This document shows positions 43,621 to 57,000 of a stretch of DNA of 64,000 bases, in pieces (positions within the stretch are counted from its first letter, which is position 1; every line of letters starts with the position of its first letter). A program made the position numbers and the translations under genes. Source of the stretch: Carettochelys insculpta (lineage: Eukaryota; Chordata; Testudines; Carettochelyidae). The stretch is taken from the NCBI RefSeq assembly GCF_033958435.1, contig NC_134161.1:17360001-17424000 (forward strand), read 5' to 3'. The notes below the pieces were generated by a model. It had not been told where the DNA came from. It did no database searches and saw nothing but the letters and a program-made list of their open reading frames with translations.

Positions 43621-44142
43621 GCAAGAAGTAATTAAATATCAAACTAGCAAACATTTGGCCAGTGTTAAGTAGTTGATACAGCTACTCAGACTTTCCATAG
43701 TACCATTAGCTTTTGGCTAATGAGAATTCACACCACATAGAAAGTCCAGCACGGACAATATAACCAGCATGAGTCAAAGCAGCAGCAGTCTTTTTAATAT
43801 TAAGCAAACCACCAAAAATTCTGCCAAAACTACATCATTTAAAAGTATGTACAATTTCAAAAGAATATTACAACTTTCTTTAGGAAAATATAGCATATTT
43901 TTCTATGCGTTACAAAACCCATGCATCTTTAAGTCATTGCTTTCAAAGCCCACATGCATGAAACATAAAAGGAAACCTTCTCCTTGGGCAGTACAGCAGC
44001 TGAATGATGTACTCAGAATCTGGGAGGATCAGAGAGGGTTGGCTGAGCTGGGTTATAGAAAACCCACGTTAAAGACAAAACAGTTACACAACTAGAGAAT
44101 GTACCCAGAGGAAAGGGTTGAAACAAAATTTACACAGAAAAC

Positions 44143-44343
44143 AACAAGAAGTCCTGTGGCACCTTATAAACTAGCAGATATTTTGGAGCATAAGCTTTCG
44201 TGGGCAAAGACATGCATGCATCTGACAAAGCGGATCTTTGCCCACGAAAGCTTATGCTCGAAAATATCTGTGAGTCTATAAGGTGCCACTGGACTACTTC
44301 TTGTTCTCAAAGATACAGACTAACACGGCTACCTCTCTAAAAT
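44143..44343. mobile_element. Penelope-like tail forming a 70-bp inverted repeat
   Basis: Left arm 44143-44210 and right arm 44235-44305 are near-perfect complements around a 24-base loop. Both arms are copies of the tail segment with AGCATAAGCTTTCGTGGGCAAAGA. The right arm continues into GATACAGACTAACACGGCTACC (44312-44333), the true terminus. The structure therefore is a tail plus an inverted copy of its own end. Confidence 0.85.
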
Positions 44344-44350
44344 ATATACA

Positions 44351-44356
44351 TTTATT
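44351..44356 (-). promoter_or_regulatory. Candidate poly(A) signal for CDON
   Basis: TTTATT on the + strand reads AATAAA on the - strand, about 3.5 kb after the CDON stop codon and just before the Penelope hairpin. A second candidate, ATTAAA, lies at 43798-43793. Which is used cannot be told from sequence. Confidence 0.4.
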
Positions 44357-44898
44357 CTTTTTTTGACAGATCAAGGTTTGGCTAGCAATAACCAGTTCTC
44401 TTCAGAAGGCCTCAGTGATTGAAAGCAGGATAACAAAAGGGAAAAATACACAGGTCTGGTATCAGTGACCCTACACCTAGGTTTTTAAAAATGTAGCATT
44501 CATGGAAGCAAAGAACCGAACATTGGCAAGAATCAAGTACAACACAGGCAGTTAATGCAAGTTTTCTCATCACAGCTGGGCCGATGCACCAATCCCCATG
44601 GCACTAAAACGCTTGCCCATGAAGCCAGAATACTAAGTTTGTGAGCTTGCTTCTTAGCGCCGCCCCCCCAAGTTCCTGTGCCCTTTAGATTCCTAGGGAG
44701 AATAACGTAAAAAGCACCTAACTAAGCCAGCTTTAAAGAACAGGTAGGGCCAATAAGGGTTTGTTTGTTTAAGAGGGGCAAGGCCTCTTGACATTTCCTG
44801 GGTAGCTGTACTAGCTGAAGTCTAAGGATGAGACTGGACTGATTTGTAATTATGTGCCTATAGTTGGGAGAACACAGGCCCCCTAAAAAGTAAGGCAA

Positions 44899-44922
44899 AC
44901 ACACACACACACACACACACAC
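44899..44922. repeat. (AC)n microsatellite
   Basis: A pure AC dinucleotide run within the probable CDON 3' UTR, followed by ATATATTTATAAATAAAAT. Confidence 0.95.
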
Positions 44923-47846
44923 ATATATTTATAAATAAAATACAATAACGGAAAAAACACTTAAAACAGTGTTATTCAATATAAATAAAGCAGTCCATGA
45001 TAAGTCTGCTCACATGGCAGATTACAACAATCTCTTTCTTGATCAGAAAACCCACTCTGCAATCTGACTCTTTAAGAGCAGGTTTATGTCTCAAGGGCTC
45101 AGGCATACCTGCCTGGGTTTCCTACTCTAAACTACCAAACTCTTAGGGCAGCGTTTGCAGAATCTCTACATCAAAGCATGTAATACTCAAGTTCTCCAAC
45201 TGGGCAATTTTCGTAACAAAACAAGATTGGCCATTGCACTCAACAGATCATGCTAAATGGCAGGCATCTGCCTTCCTCAGAGGCTAATTAGGTGTAACAA
45301 ACAAACAAACAAACACACACTAAACCTACCATCTCATTCGCTTGCCCACCAGGAACAGAGAACTTGTGTACACATCTGACATGGCTCCCCTCCCATCCGC
45401 CATGCAAAAAACAGCAGCAACTAGTTTTCTACTGCAATAAACTCTTGCATAGTGACCCAGACAACCCATTCAGATCTCATTTAAGGGCTGTATCTATAAT
45501 ATTATATATATTCTATATTATATATAATTTTCACACAGTATATACACATGCCGCATATGACATTTGTTGCAATAGTTACAAAAGCACAGAGCCAATCTGA
45601 ATGATACCCATCTTAATGTGCTACATTAGAACCTCAGAGTTATGAATGCCTCGGGAAGGGAGGTGGTTTGTAACCTGGAACAAAATGGTATGGTTCTTTC
45701 AAAAGTTTAGAGTTAAACGCTGACAGTACAGCTTTAGAGCTTTACTGCGCAGAAGAAAAATCCTGCTTTCCCTTTAAGTAGTTTATGTTTATGCAGTACT
45801 GTAGTCTTACAGAGTTTGTGTGTCTCTGCTGCTGCCTAATTGTGTTCTTCCAGTTCCAAATGAGGTGAGGGGTTGACTGGTCAGTTTGTAACTCTGGAGT
45901 TCTACTGTATACTGCACCTGTAGCCACCTTCTTGTTTCTTCTGTAAAGGGTTTGCAATTCAAATACAGCAGCTTTGCTTCTCTCCCTCCCCTGGGGCGTT
46001 TCTTGCTCTAGCTAGGAAAATATTCATTCCATTAAAGGGAGGCTGCAGACACGTCACCTCAGGGCAGCAGTAATTCTGATTTATGTGTGTCCCTCCGTAG
46101 GTTACAGGCTCTGGTTTTTGGATTGAGATTTTTATAAGTGCAAGTTTGTTTTATTTACTCCGATTATAGTTGAAAAAAGTGTGCAGTTAACATTGCCACA
46201 CCTACATCACGCTCCAGCTGCTAGTTCTAAGATACAGGCAGATTTCTTCATACACAGTCGCTATGTGAGCTTTGGTTTGTTGGACAGTGTTTGTGACAGC
46301 ACTGGGCTCAATCTTCTACTGCAAGCCCTTTGTGCTCTTATTTCGCTGCTGAAGAGAGTGTTCCCACACAAGACACACCTTCTCTTTTTCTCAAACCATA
46401 GTTAAAATAGTCAACCTCACTAGTCCCTGGGAGATCTGTGGTAAAGGACGTTTCACCACATGTAAGTGAACAAGCAAGCAGGGCACCGCTGTCACAGGAC
46501 ATTAGTTATATTTCAGCTTTCATCACTAATGATAATAGTGCATCAATACGTTAGGAACCTCACAGATCTGCCTCTGCTAACCAGGGTTCGGGTTAGAAAC
46601 GTGCAGCCACCTGAGCTACTGAAAACCAGCTCACAAGTGTGGATTCGAAAAGGACAAACCACTGGAGGTTCTACTGGAAACTGAACAGATCCATTGTGAA
46701 GCAACTGGAAATTAAGCTATTGGAATTAGTGGCAACCATGTACTAGTGCGCTGTGGAGACAGAAGCTACTGGGCGTTTCAGAGTGGAAGTTCGTAGTCCT
46801 GTCTGCCTTACTCTTGGGACAGCAGTACTGCCAGCTCTGAAGGAAAAACCTACTCAGGCCTGCAGATCTAAGCTGTAACCTTAAAACACTCAGCCCAACT
46901 TACCTGCAACGCAAAATGTGCACAAGAACGCAAAAACAGTTGGCTAATAAGAGATAGAACCGTCCATAACTGCTCTAAATTTTGCAGACTTTTTGTTTGT
47001 GAGACTTTAACAAGAATAACTAGTGTGTTCAAAGAAGTTCACTGACTGGCTTGGGTAAACAATATTCAGATTCTAGGCTGCTCACACATTTTTAATGTGG
47101 ATTATTTCTTATGTGGCTGGTCCCACAAATCATATGGAATATTTTCTGTTCCCTGATTAGATGACCTTGCAGTAAGAATGGAGTTACGACACCTTCTCTC
47201 AATACTAGGCTTTATCCAATACTTGACGATAACTTAAAATGCTAAGTAATATCCAACTGAATGCTAAGCTCAGGTTCCCAAACTGCACAGGTACTACTAT
47301 TTAACCATTCCTATAAGCCAACTGGCTGGAGCGTCTTATATTGGTGTTCCCTTATTAAATCTCCTTCCATCACGAGAGCTTAAAATATCATCTGAATGTA
47401 GTCAGGGAAAATAGCTGTAAAAATATTACAACAAATGTGATTGACACAGCAACTCTCTAGGGTGGCTATAATCTGCTCTGAACCTCAGAGGTGTTCAGGT
47501 TGGATCTACTCGACATCCGCACACTAAACAGTTAATGCTTCTCTGCAGAAGCGCTTCTCAGGCTGGTAATGTCCCCGGAAAGCACACAACATATTTACCA
47601 ACTTTCTTCTTTATATCATTACAAAAAACATTATGTGTAACCCAGGCTAAATCCACAGTTTGTGGGGAAAAAAACAAAGGAATTGCTCAAGGCATAAATA
47701 ATATAAAAAGGCAAAACATTTTGCACCAGATACATTCATGACACTACTACAAAAAATAAATAGTGACTCTCTCATAATTAATACCCCTTTATCAGGGACT
47801 CTGCTGTGCAGTTACTGGCTTTCAGTGAGAAATGGCCTCTGTTTCT

Positions 47847-48013
47847 TCAGGTTTCCTGTATCTGGAGCTGCTGAAGGTCCCCAGAGCTGTTTAAAGTGAC
47901 ACCAGATGAGTTCCACCCCGATTGTTCATTACGGTCCTTTGAAACAGTCTGGAGAAGAAGAGGACTCCAGCTCAAAATATGATTGGATGTTTCTGAATGT
48001 ACACAGATGTCAC
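47847..48013 (-). CDS. CDON last coding exon
   Basis: The acceptor TCTTGGCTTGCAG lies just upstream on the - strand. The exon completes a GGT codon with the preceding exon and encodes [20 protein letters not shown], then a stretch with [13 protein letters not shown], and ends QQLQIQET before TGA (47849-47847). EGDxCxHSET followed by SW and a C-terminal QET is how I recall the end of mammalian CDON. The 3' UTR follows directly. Confidence 0.85.
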
Positions 48014-51000
48014 CTGCAAGCCAAGAGCAGATTATATCGGCATGAAAGCTCTCCTTGCCCCTTCACTATCACAGCATACTGACCCAACAGTCTCCAAACG
48101 CAGATTAGTGAACTGGATAAAATGCCGCTTTTTTCACTACAAGTGAAAGTCCATTTGGATTCCAGACAGTGTTAAACCCTGCCAAGAAATGCTAATTTTC
48201 TAGGGCCACACTTCTCATTACAAACATCCCTGTTCTCCACGCCTTTCAGTAATGTACTTCCTGTTTTCACTACCTTTAGTGATAAGAGAGTGGCTTTGCT
48301 GCCTTGGCAGATTATGAGTGAATGGCAAGTCATTTCTCTGAGCTAAAGACAGCACACAAATGCTGTGTGACTCTAGGAACTTCCCAATGCCAAAAGTTCC
48401 ACTGTTGTGTACCACGAACCTACAGCTGGCCTGACAGACGTGTCACTCTTAGCACATCATTTTTGTGATACTGACCCATAAATGAGGTCTTGTGAGAGCT
48501 TTAAGAAAAGAGATGTCTTACTGACCTGCCTGATGTATGCACTAAGGCTTAAGAAGCTGTGTACTGGTATGGAAAAGGGATGTTTTAAAGTCTGTCACAA
48601 ACCAAAGAGAAAGAAGTTTCCTTCTGAAGTAAGATGTGTGTCTCGTTGTCAATGGTAAGCATTGTAAGCCAACTCAATGGATGACCCATCCACAGGAAAA
48701 GAACAAAGAAAAAAAAAACTAGCCACGAGGGGGAGGGCATAATGAACTACAGGGATGTAAAAAGAAGGCAGGGAAACATCCCTTTATCCTGCACCAGAGG
48801 AAGTTAACTGACAGCATGTTTACCTTCATGCAAAGAGGTTCTCCACCAGTCTTGGTTGAACCACAACAAGAGACACCTCGGGTGTCTTTGGACAGAAGGT
48901 TAGACTTAAGTTTAATCTCTAGAAAACATGTTCGGAATTTGTCTATAACCCTTTTACTACCATCATCCTTACTCCTTGCCTCATATCTTAACCTTTGAGA
49001 ACAAACTTTGGGTTGTTTTCACTATAAATGTATCTCAGTGCTGTGATGTTACATGAGCTTGTCCTGACTTGAGTCTTACAAGCTGGTGCATACACTGTTC
49101 CCATGGGAACAGCTAGCCTGATAATTCTGTCAGCACTCTGTGTATAAGGGACCGAACAGTACAGGATAAAACTTCCCAGGGGCTCAGGGACCCTGACAGT
49201 TACTCTGTACAACAAACACAGGGCCTCCAAAGAGATTGGTTCACAGAAAAAAAGCAATACGATGGGGCGGGGAGGAACTGCCTGGACTCTTGTTCCCCTG
49301 TCTTTACCCTTGTACACACCATGTTGGTACAACCTGTCTTTTCAGAAGGAAAGCTCAAAGTGTCTCTTTTTTGGCCCAGCCAGGATTGTGTGATGCTTTC
49401 AGCTCTTGCTGACCCCAAGGACAAGACAGTTGATTCCTGAATTCTAATTTTCCCATTTGGTGCATCCCTTGGTTAACTCTGAATTGACTTCACTTCCTGC
49501 AGATTGCTAGGCCTTTCCAGGAGGTCTCCTATGCACTTACCCAGCCTGATTCTTAGAATATGAGCTCTAATTAAGATCAAAGCTTTAGATGATATTGGCA
49601 AAGACTGATTTATTTTGGATGTATGTCACCTGCAGTAAGTGTATGGAGGAGTTCCATTTAGAAACATCCATTATTTAAGGAGTGCTCCTTGCGAGGGATT
49701 TTAGTGCCCTCACTTCCATTGTCCTTAGGGGGCCAGCAAACTGCTAAATGTCTCGTTGACTCTGGCCTTTCCTTTCTGAGATCAACTGCTAGTTTCCACA
49801 TAGTCAGACTGAGCACCCTACAGAGTTGTTGTAGCATAAACACGCAGCTTGGAAGCCAAGATTTAGTGTCCCCTAACTGTGGCATACCTTCTGGGTAATC
49901 TACGTTAATCCACTTCATATTTTCCTGACAGCAAGAATGCTGAGCAGATGGCTGCTCCACTTTCTCCTTGCTATCCTCCTCCATCTTGATGCTGCATTCT
50001 GGGACCGTAGAGGCTAAACACATGGCTACCATCAGATGATTCAGAGGCTTCATCTCTAAACTGTCTTGTTGATAAGGTGCTACTAGGGGCACCACAGGTA
50101 GCGTGTTGCTGCTGAAAGTGCCATTGGTTTTGGTGAAACACCTGTGAATTTAAACCAAAATACACAAAAATCACTCATAGTCCTGAACCCTCAAGATTCT
50201 TTGTTCCAGCAATTTACTTTTTTTAAATACTTCAAGTAAATCTCAATTAATAAATACAGTAAATATAGTTGAGCTGGTGGAATAAATTACAATTATTCTG
50301 TCAGATAAACTCAGACTTTTCAGAAAAGCATTCACAATTAAATCGTCTGCCTAGCTTGCCAGATGGCTGGAGAACATTCAGAGAGTTGCTAATTCAGCAT
50401 CGTTCCATCTATTGTCAATTAAGTGACTTGCAAACACATTCCTTTATTTGGTCAGCCCTGTAATAAAGATTTGAAACGCCATGCCACAGGGCTTAAATTA
50501 TGAATCCAACAAGCAGCTCAGGTCACAAATAGGCATTGCGAAGCTAGTTAATGTAAACGGAGGCCTAGATTCAACTGAGGGCAGTTTAAGTGTAAAAACT
50601 TTGTGACACATTTCAATCTCTGCAAAAAATAGCAGCAATGACCCTCATTTTGGGCTGTATCACCGAGGCAAAGCTGAGCTACTTAACCTTTCCACAGCAA
50701 AGAGTTTATAGCAAAAGCATTTATAAATGTATTCCCAGCATGGCCTCATTCTGTGGAGTGAAAATGCCAAGAATCCTTGAGTCCTGGGTACAGCAGGGCT
50801 AGCAGCTTCATTGGTAACAGCCACAGTAAATGTGAAAGACCCCTCCAGTGTGATTCAATATGTACTAGTAATTGTTCCACAGATCAAACATTCATATGTA
50901 AGAAGAGTCACATAAATTAGAGTTCTCTCAAGCAAACCGTATGAGCTGTAAGAAGAGGGCATCACCCTCCATTCTGAAATGCAGCACGGAGAGTGATAAA

Positions 51001-54000
51001 AGTAGGAAAAAACCCAGCAAATCTTGATCACACTGCACAAAATTAAAACAATTATTTCACCCAAACCTCACTACCAGTCATTCACTTCCAACACACCCCC
51101 ATAGTCAGAAACCTAGTTAGTCTGCAGGATGCAGTTCCTAAGGCCACAACACAACACATCAATATGGAAACAAGAGCGATATCAGCATGAGCAGGCTGAC
51201 TACAAAGAGCATATCTGTTTTACACACAACCAGACTCTTCACAGGGGCCAAAGAGGGCAGGTGCTCAGGGGCCGTGGTGGCAGTAGCAGTGGCGACCCCA
51301 TCTGGGAGCATAGAGCTCTCCACCTACCCCCAGCCTTGCCTAGGGGGCTGTGAAAGCTTTTGACTCCCCTGCACACAAATTCCCTTGTCCACAAGTATTT
51401 GGAAGTGCTTATGAGACTCTCCCAGGGTTCTCATGTACTGCAGACTACCGAGTGACATACCAAATGGATACAACTCAGAGCAATTTCACCTTCGCACCCT
51501 AAAGGTACAACCCCATCCCGTCTCACATTAGACGCTTGCCTAGCACAGTCTATACATTGCCAGTCTGAGCTGGCACCAGTCAGAAAGCACAACTCCACCA
51601 GGATCTGAAACAGCACTAACAGACTTAGAGCACAAAATAGCCTTTTATTGATGAAAAAAGTCAATCCAGAAAAAAGTTAACCGAGTACTTGTTTCTAAAC
51701 AGGAGAGCACATTTACATAATTGCCTATCTGACCAAAATAAACCACTCATGCATACTGGAAAGACCCAGTCCCTATGAAATTGGAAGTGTCCGTTTTGCA
51801 ATGCTGGACTACCAAACCACATCTGAGTACAATAAGGAATCTGGGATGGTAACATGTTACAAATGAATTTAGGAAATACAACTCGGAGAACCGCTGGGCT
51901 GTGCTCATGAAACCATGCCCATGCCGTTGCTGTCTTACTTGTTGGGGAGTGGCTCAGGCCCAAACCATTTATTTCCACTTGTTTCAAATAAAAAAAACCA
52001 AACGAATAAACCAATGGCTCAGTATTCTGCCACACAAATCTGAACTGCTTGTGTCAGAACTTACTGCATACGTCACTGGGCTCAAAATAACATGCAGTAA
52101 AGCACAGAGGCCCATTTTACCACCTGCAAAGTAGGAAAATTACTCAAGGTTTATTCAGGCTGCATTCATTTTAACTAGTGAAGTATACTCCACCTCCCTC
52201 TATGAGGAGGAGCTTTTCTGGCTATACAGTCACTCTCTTGCATTGCACTACCTGTGATAGCGACATGCCCAAGAAACCAGTACGTTACTGAAGTTAGAAG
52301 TGTCCTATCACCAAATTTCATTTGGCATTTGGAAATGCTAGATTCTCATCTATTTTCCTTAAATGCCCGTGTCATCCTGGACAGCTTGCAGGTGAGAATG
52401 GGCTCCAGGTTTGTGTGTTCTTTGGCATTCCATAGCTGCAGAACTTCCAGGATTCAGAGCTGATTCTGTGTATTCGGAAGTTCAGTGGGTATTTTGAGAC
52501 ATCTGCATGTGGTTAACAGAACCTGCGCTGTTCTCATTTTTTCAGCATATGCAATTCAGGAGAGTTAAATGGGCTGGTCACTCTGGCATGTGATTGTTAG
52601 ACTGCAAGGGAAAATGGAAGACTGTGTCATGAACTATTTTGGGAAATACTGACTGACAGCATCTTTAAGGGGAGTCTGTCTAACACAACTTAGAGATTCA
52701 GCCCAAGGTTCCAGGGGGCTGTAATTCTGGTTTTCAACAGTCACCTTAATTACAAAATCTTTGACTCAAACTCACAGGACTGGAAGTGACTGAGTCCTCT
52801 GCACTCATGGCAAGACTTAAGTATTATCTAGACCAGGGTCTGCAACCAAAATCGTGACAAGAGCCATTTTTTCCAATTCAGTTACAAAAATCAATCTTTC
52901 AAGAGCCACAATGCACGTGAATATGAGACAGTCTTTGACAATGTCAAACCACACTTTTTATCACCCCATTTTAGTAACTGCATAGGCACAGACACAGTTA
53001 TTTGTACTGGTTAGAAAGTTAAGTTACCCCCATCTCCAGGCTTTACCTGCCTCAGCCCCAAATCTGCCCCCAATTCCCAGGCTTTATCCCCCATCTCATA
53101 AACCCCCTGCCCCCAGGCTTAGCCCTTCTGATCCCCAACCTCCTCCCCGGCTTAACTCCCTTCAGCCCCACCCTCCCATCCACCCCCAGGCTTCACGCCT
53201 CTGAGCCTCAACCCCCACCCCTGGCCCCCAGAATTAACTCACCTGAGAGTACGGTTCCGCTGTAGCCTCCCCCCGCTGCTCTCCACCACCACCGCTGCTG
53301 CTGCCTTTTTCTTGGGGGGCTGTGAGGCTGCGTGGGTCCAGTAGGGGCAGGGTCAGCTGCCCACCCCCAGCTCTCCTGCCAGCTGACTTATGCCCATGTG
53401 GGGTGGCTTCCTGCCCAGTCAGCTTTCACTTCCCGGATCCCTGACCTGCTGCCTCTGACTGCTAAGCGGCTCCGGAGTCGACACTGGTTATACGGAATTT
53501 ATTTTTACATAAAGAAATTCAGTTTAAGCGATGGCCGCCTCCGAAGCCGCAAGAGAAAGTGGTGGCGGCAGCTCTCAGAGCCGCAAGTAGCTCCTTACAG
53601 AGCCGCAGGTTGCCGACCCCTAATCTAGACCATACCTAACAGGTACCTGCCTAACCTGCTCCTAAAAATCTCCACAGAAAGGTCCCACAGCCTGCCTGGG
53701 CAATTTATTCCAGTGCTTACTTAGGCTTCTCACACGAAGAAAAGTATGAGACCACAATTGCTGGAAATAAACAGAACTAGTGATGGGAACAGTCATGAGG
53801 AGATGAAACGGACAATTTGGAACAGGTCAAAACATGGATTTTGGAGTAAGAGTTCATCTGCCCTTGTAGGTATCCCTGGAACTGACCTTCCTATGACCAC
53901 AGCAACAGCGGTCGTGCGCAGCAAATTCCATGTGCTGTCAATTGCCTCTCATTAAAACAAACAGTCTCCAAGTGCTTATGATTCCAAGTACTGAAATACC

Positions 54001-57000
54001 ACAAAAGCCACTGCAGAACCCACACGCAACACATCTGTTCTTCAAAAAAAGCCATTCATCAGTTTACATTTCTTTCTACAGAGGTTTTAACTAGAGTCCC
54101 TTTTAAAAATAATTAAGGCATTCCTGTAATGAAACCCCTTAAAAATGGATTTTCCCCCCCTTGTTTATGGCTCTTCTTTTGAAGCATATGCTCAATATCA
54201 TTCCTGGTATCAACGGCATTGGCTGGAATGGAGTTGTAGTAAATTAATTTGACTCATTGGCTATGTCTACAATAGTCCCAAACTTTGAAATGGCCACGCA
54301 AACGGCCATTTTGAAGTTTACTAATGAAGCGCTGAAATGCATATTCAGCGCTTCATTAGCATGCGGGCGGCCGCGGCACTTCGAAATTGATGCGCCTCGC
54401 CGCCGCGTCCCGACGGGGCTCCTTTTCGAAACGACCCTGCCTACTTCGAAGTCCCCCTATTAAGGGGACTTCGAAGTAGGCAGGGTCGGTTCGAAAAGGA
54501 GCCCCGTCGGGGCGAGGCGCGTCAATTTCGAAGTGCCGCGGCCGCCCGCATGCTAATGAAGCGCTGAATATGCATTTCAGCGCTTCATTAGTAAACTTCA
54601 AAATGGCCGTTTGCGTTGCCATTTCGAAGTTTGGGGCTAGTGTAGACGTAGCCATCAAGTTTAAATCCAGTGGCCCACACTAAACTGATTAAAACTAGTT
54701 ATTATACCTTTAATGCAGAGCACGCATGAATGAGAGCTTAAAATCTGACCAGTGGAAAATGTCTCATAGATCAAATCAAGGCTAAAAAGCTAAAATCAAC
54801 CAATGACCTGATTAATAAACCTCACTGCTGAGTAACTTGTATTACAAATTGGCTGAATATTGCTTTGCCAGTCCATTTAGAATGTATGCACTGCTAATGA
54901 ATCTGACCAGAAAATACAAATATTGGTGTGGTTGGGATATAAAGAAGGATTAGAGAGAAGCAGCCCTAACTGGGTTTACCCTTCAGACCAAATTACAGTA
55001 AACTCTTTTATATCCGGCATTCTATCATCTGGAACTCTCAAGTAACTGGCCTTTTGACTATAAATGAATGTTAGTTACGTTTTCTACAAGTAAAGCATAG
55101 TGAAAGTAAATAGAAATAAATAATACAGCAAATACAGAATCCGTTTACTGTATACAATACTACTATTGTTGTTGGGTATGCAGAGTATTTTATTCACCAT
55201 CTTTAAAAAAGGAAAAAAGAACAATCCAGAGAACTACAGACCGATCAGTCTTACCTCAATGGATAGAAAGCTGGCTTGAAGGTCGGGCCCAACGGGTAGT
55301 GGTCAACGGTTCAATATCTGGACGGCAGTTGGTTTCAAGCGGAGTGCCACAAAGCTCGGTTCTGGGGCTGGAGTTGTTCAACATCTTTATTAATGACCTG
55401 GATGAGGGACTGGATTGCACCCTCAGCAAGTTTGCGGATGACACAAAACTGGGGGGAGAGGTAGATACGTTGGAGGGTAGAAAGAGAATCCAGAGTGACC
55501 TAGATAAATTGGAGGACTGGGCCAAAAGAAATCTGATGCAGTTCAACAAGGAGAAGTGTAGAGTCCTGCACCTGGGAGGGAAGAATCTCAAGCATTGTTA
55601 TAGGCTTGGGACCGACTGGCTCAGCAGCAGTACAACGGAAAGGGACCTAGCGGTTATGGTGGATGAAAGGCTGGATATGAGTGAACAGTGTGCCCTTCTA
55701 CCAAGAAGGCTAACGGCATCCTAGGGTGCATTAGGAGGAGCATTTCGAGCAGATCTGGAGAAGTAGCTAGTCCCCTCTATTCGGCACTGGTGATGCCACA
55801 TCTGGAATATTGTGTCCAGTTTTAAGCCCCACAGTATAAAAAGGATGTGGATGTGCTGGAGCAGGTGCAGCAGAGGGCAACAAAAACGATTAAGGGGCTG
55901 GAGCACAAGACCTATGAGGAGAGGCTGAGGGATTTGGGCTTGTTTAGTTTACAGAAGAGAAGACTTAGGGGTGATTTAATAGCAGCCTTCAACTTCCTGA
56001 AGGGGAGCTCTAAAGAGGAGGGTGAGAAACTGTTCTCAGTGGAGTCAGACGGCAGAAGAAGGAGCAATGGTCTGAAGTTGAAGAGGGAGAGGTGTAGGTT
56101 AGATATTGAAAGAAACTACTTCACCAGGAAGGTGGTGAAGCATTGGAATGCGTTGCCTAGAGAGGTGGTGGATTCTCCATCCTTCAAGGTTTTTAAGTCC
56201 CAGCTTGACAAGGTCCTGGCTGGGATGACTTAGTGGGGGCTGATCCTGCTTGAAGCAGGAGGCTGGACTAGATGACCTCCCAAGGTCCCTTCCAGCCCTA
56301 TGATTCTGTGATTTTTCACAATGGCAAACACAGCTCACCTGCATTAGAGCTGACCCAGGATTCTCAGACAGGAAGAGAGAATCCCATCAAAATACGCCTT
56401 ACTACTAAGCTAAGTCGGATGCCTGAGAGTATGCTGAAGATTCTGTCAAGATACCACTGTGAACAATTTGGCATGTTGCCGGTTCGTGTATTGAATGAAT
56501 CAGGTTAATAATTTTGGATGGGATGCCACGGTATTGCAGCAGTTTCTACAAAAAGTGTCTATATCAACCTGTCAAAAGCTTTTTCAAAGTTTATGAAGAT
56601 TATGTATGGTGGGCGGGCGGGGGAAGAGTTCCACTCAAGCGACTGATCTAGGATCACTCTGAAAGTTATTTGGTCAGCACAAGATCTCACTTCAGAAGCT
56701 GGACTGTTCTTCCCTGAGATGTCTATCAATTTCTATCTTTATTCTCTCCAACAGAATCCCATTGGATACTTTTCTTGGAACAGACAGTAACACGATGCTC
56801 CTCCACTTCGTGTATGCCTTCAGGTTGCCTTTCTTTGGAAGCTTGATATGACAGCCATGTTTCCAGTCTTGTGGGATCTCCTCGGCATCCCAAACAGATT
56901 ATACATCATGTTGACTGATGTCTCACCACCTGCCTCGATTGCTTCTGCACAGATGTCGTCTGGAGCAGGTGCTTTTCAGATCTTCTTTTGTAGGTCTGTG

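Larger units (their letters stand above)
43775..47846 (-). other. Probable CDON 3' UTR
   Basis: An AT-rich, largely repeat-poor stretch directly downstream of the CDON stop codon on the - strand. Possible poly(A) signals on that strand are AATAAA at 44356-44351 and ATTAAA at 43798-43793. An AATAAA also occurs at 46155-46150, so shorter isoforms are possible. A long UTR of about 3.5-4 kb is inferred. It contains an (AC)n run (44899-44922), an (AAAC)n run near 45300, an AT-rich patch near 45490-45530 and a Penelope-tail hairpin near the distal end. Confidence 0.55.

Noticed and set aside
49658..49887. Continuation of the CDON penultimate frame past the donor
   Set aside because: The frame is open by chance; a good donor at 49887 and exact phase continuity to the exon at 48013 show that translation leaves here.
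54257..54658. Mirror-image open frames of 68 and 100 codons on the two strands
   Set aside because: They arise from the palindrome, which encodes the same peptide on both arms; no transposase motif is present.
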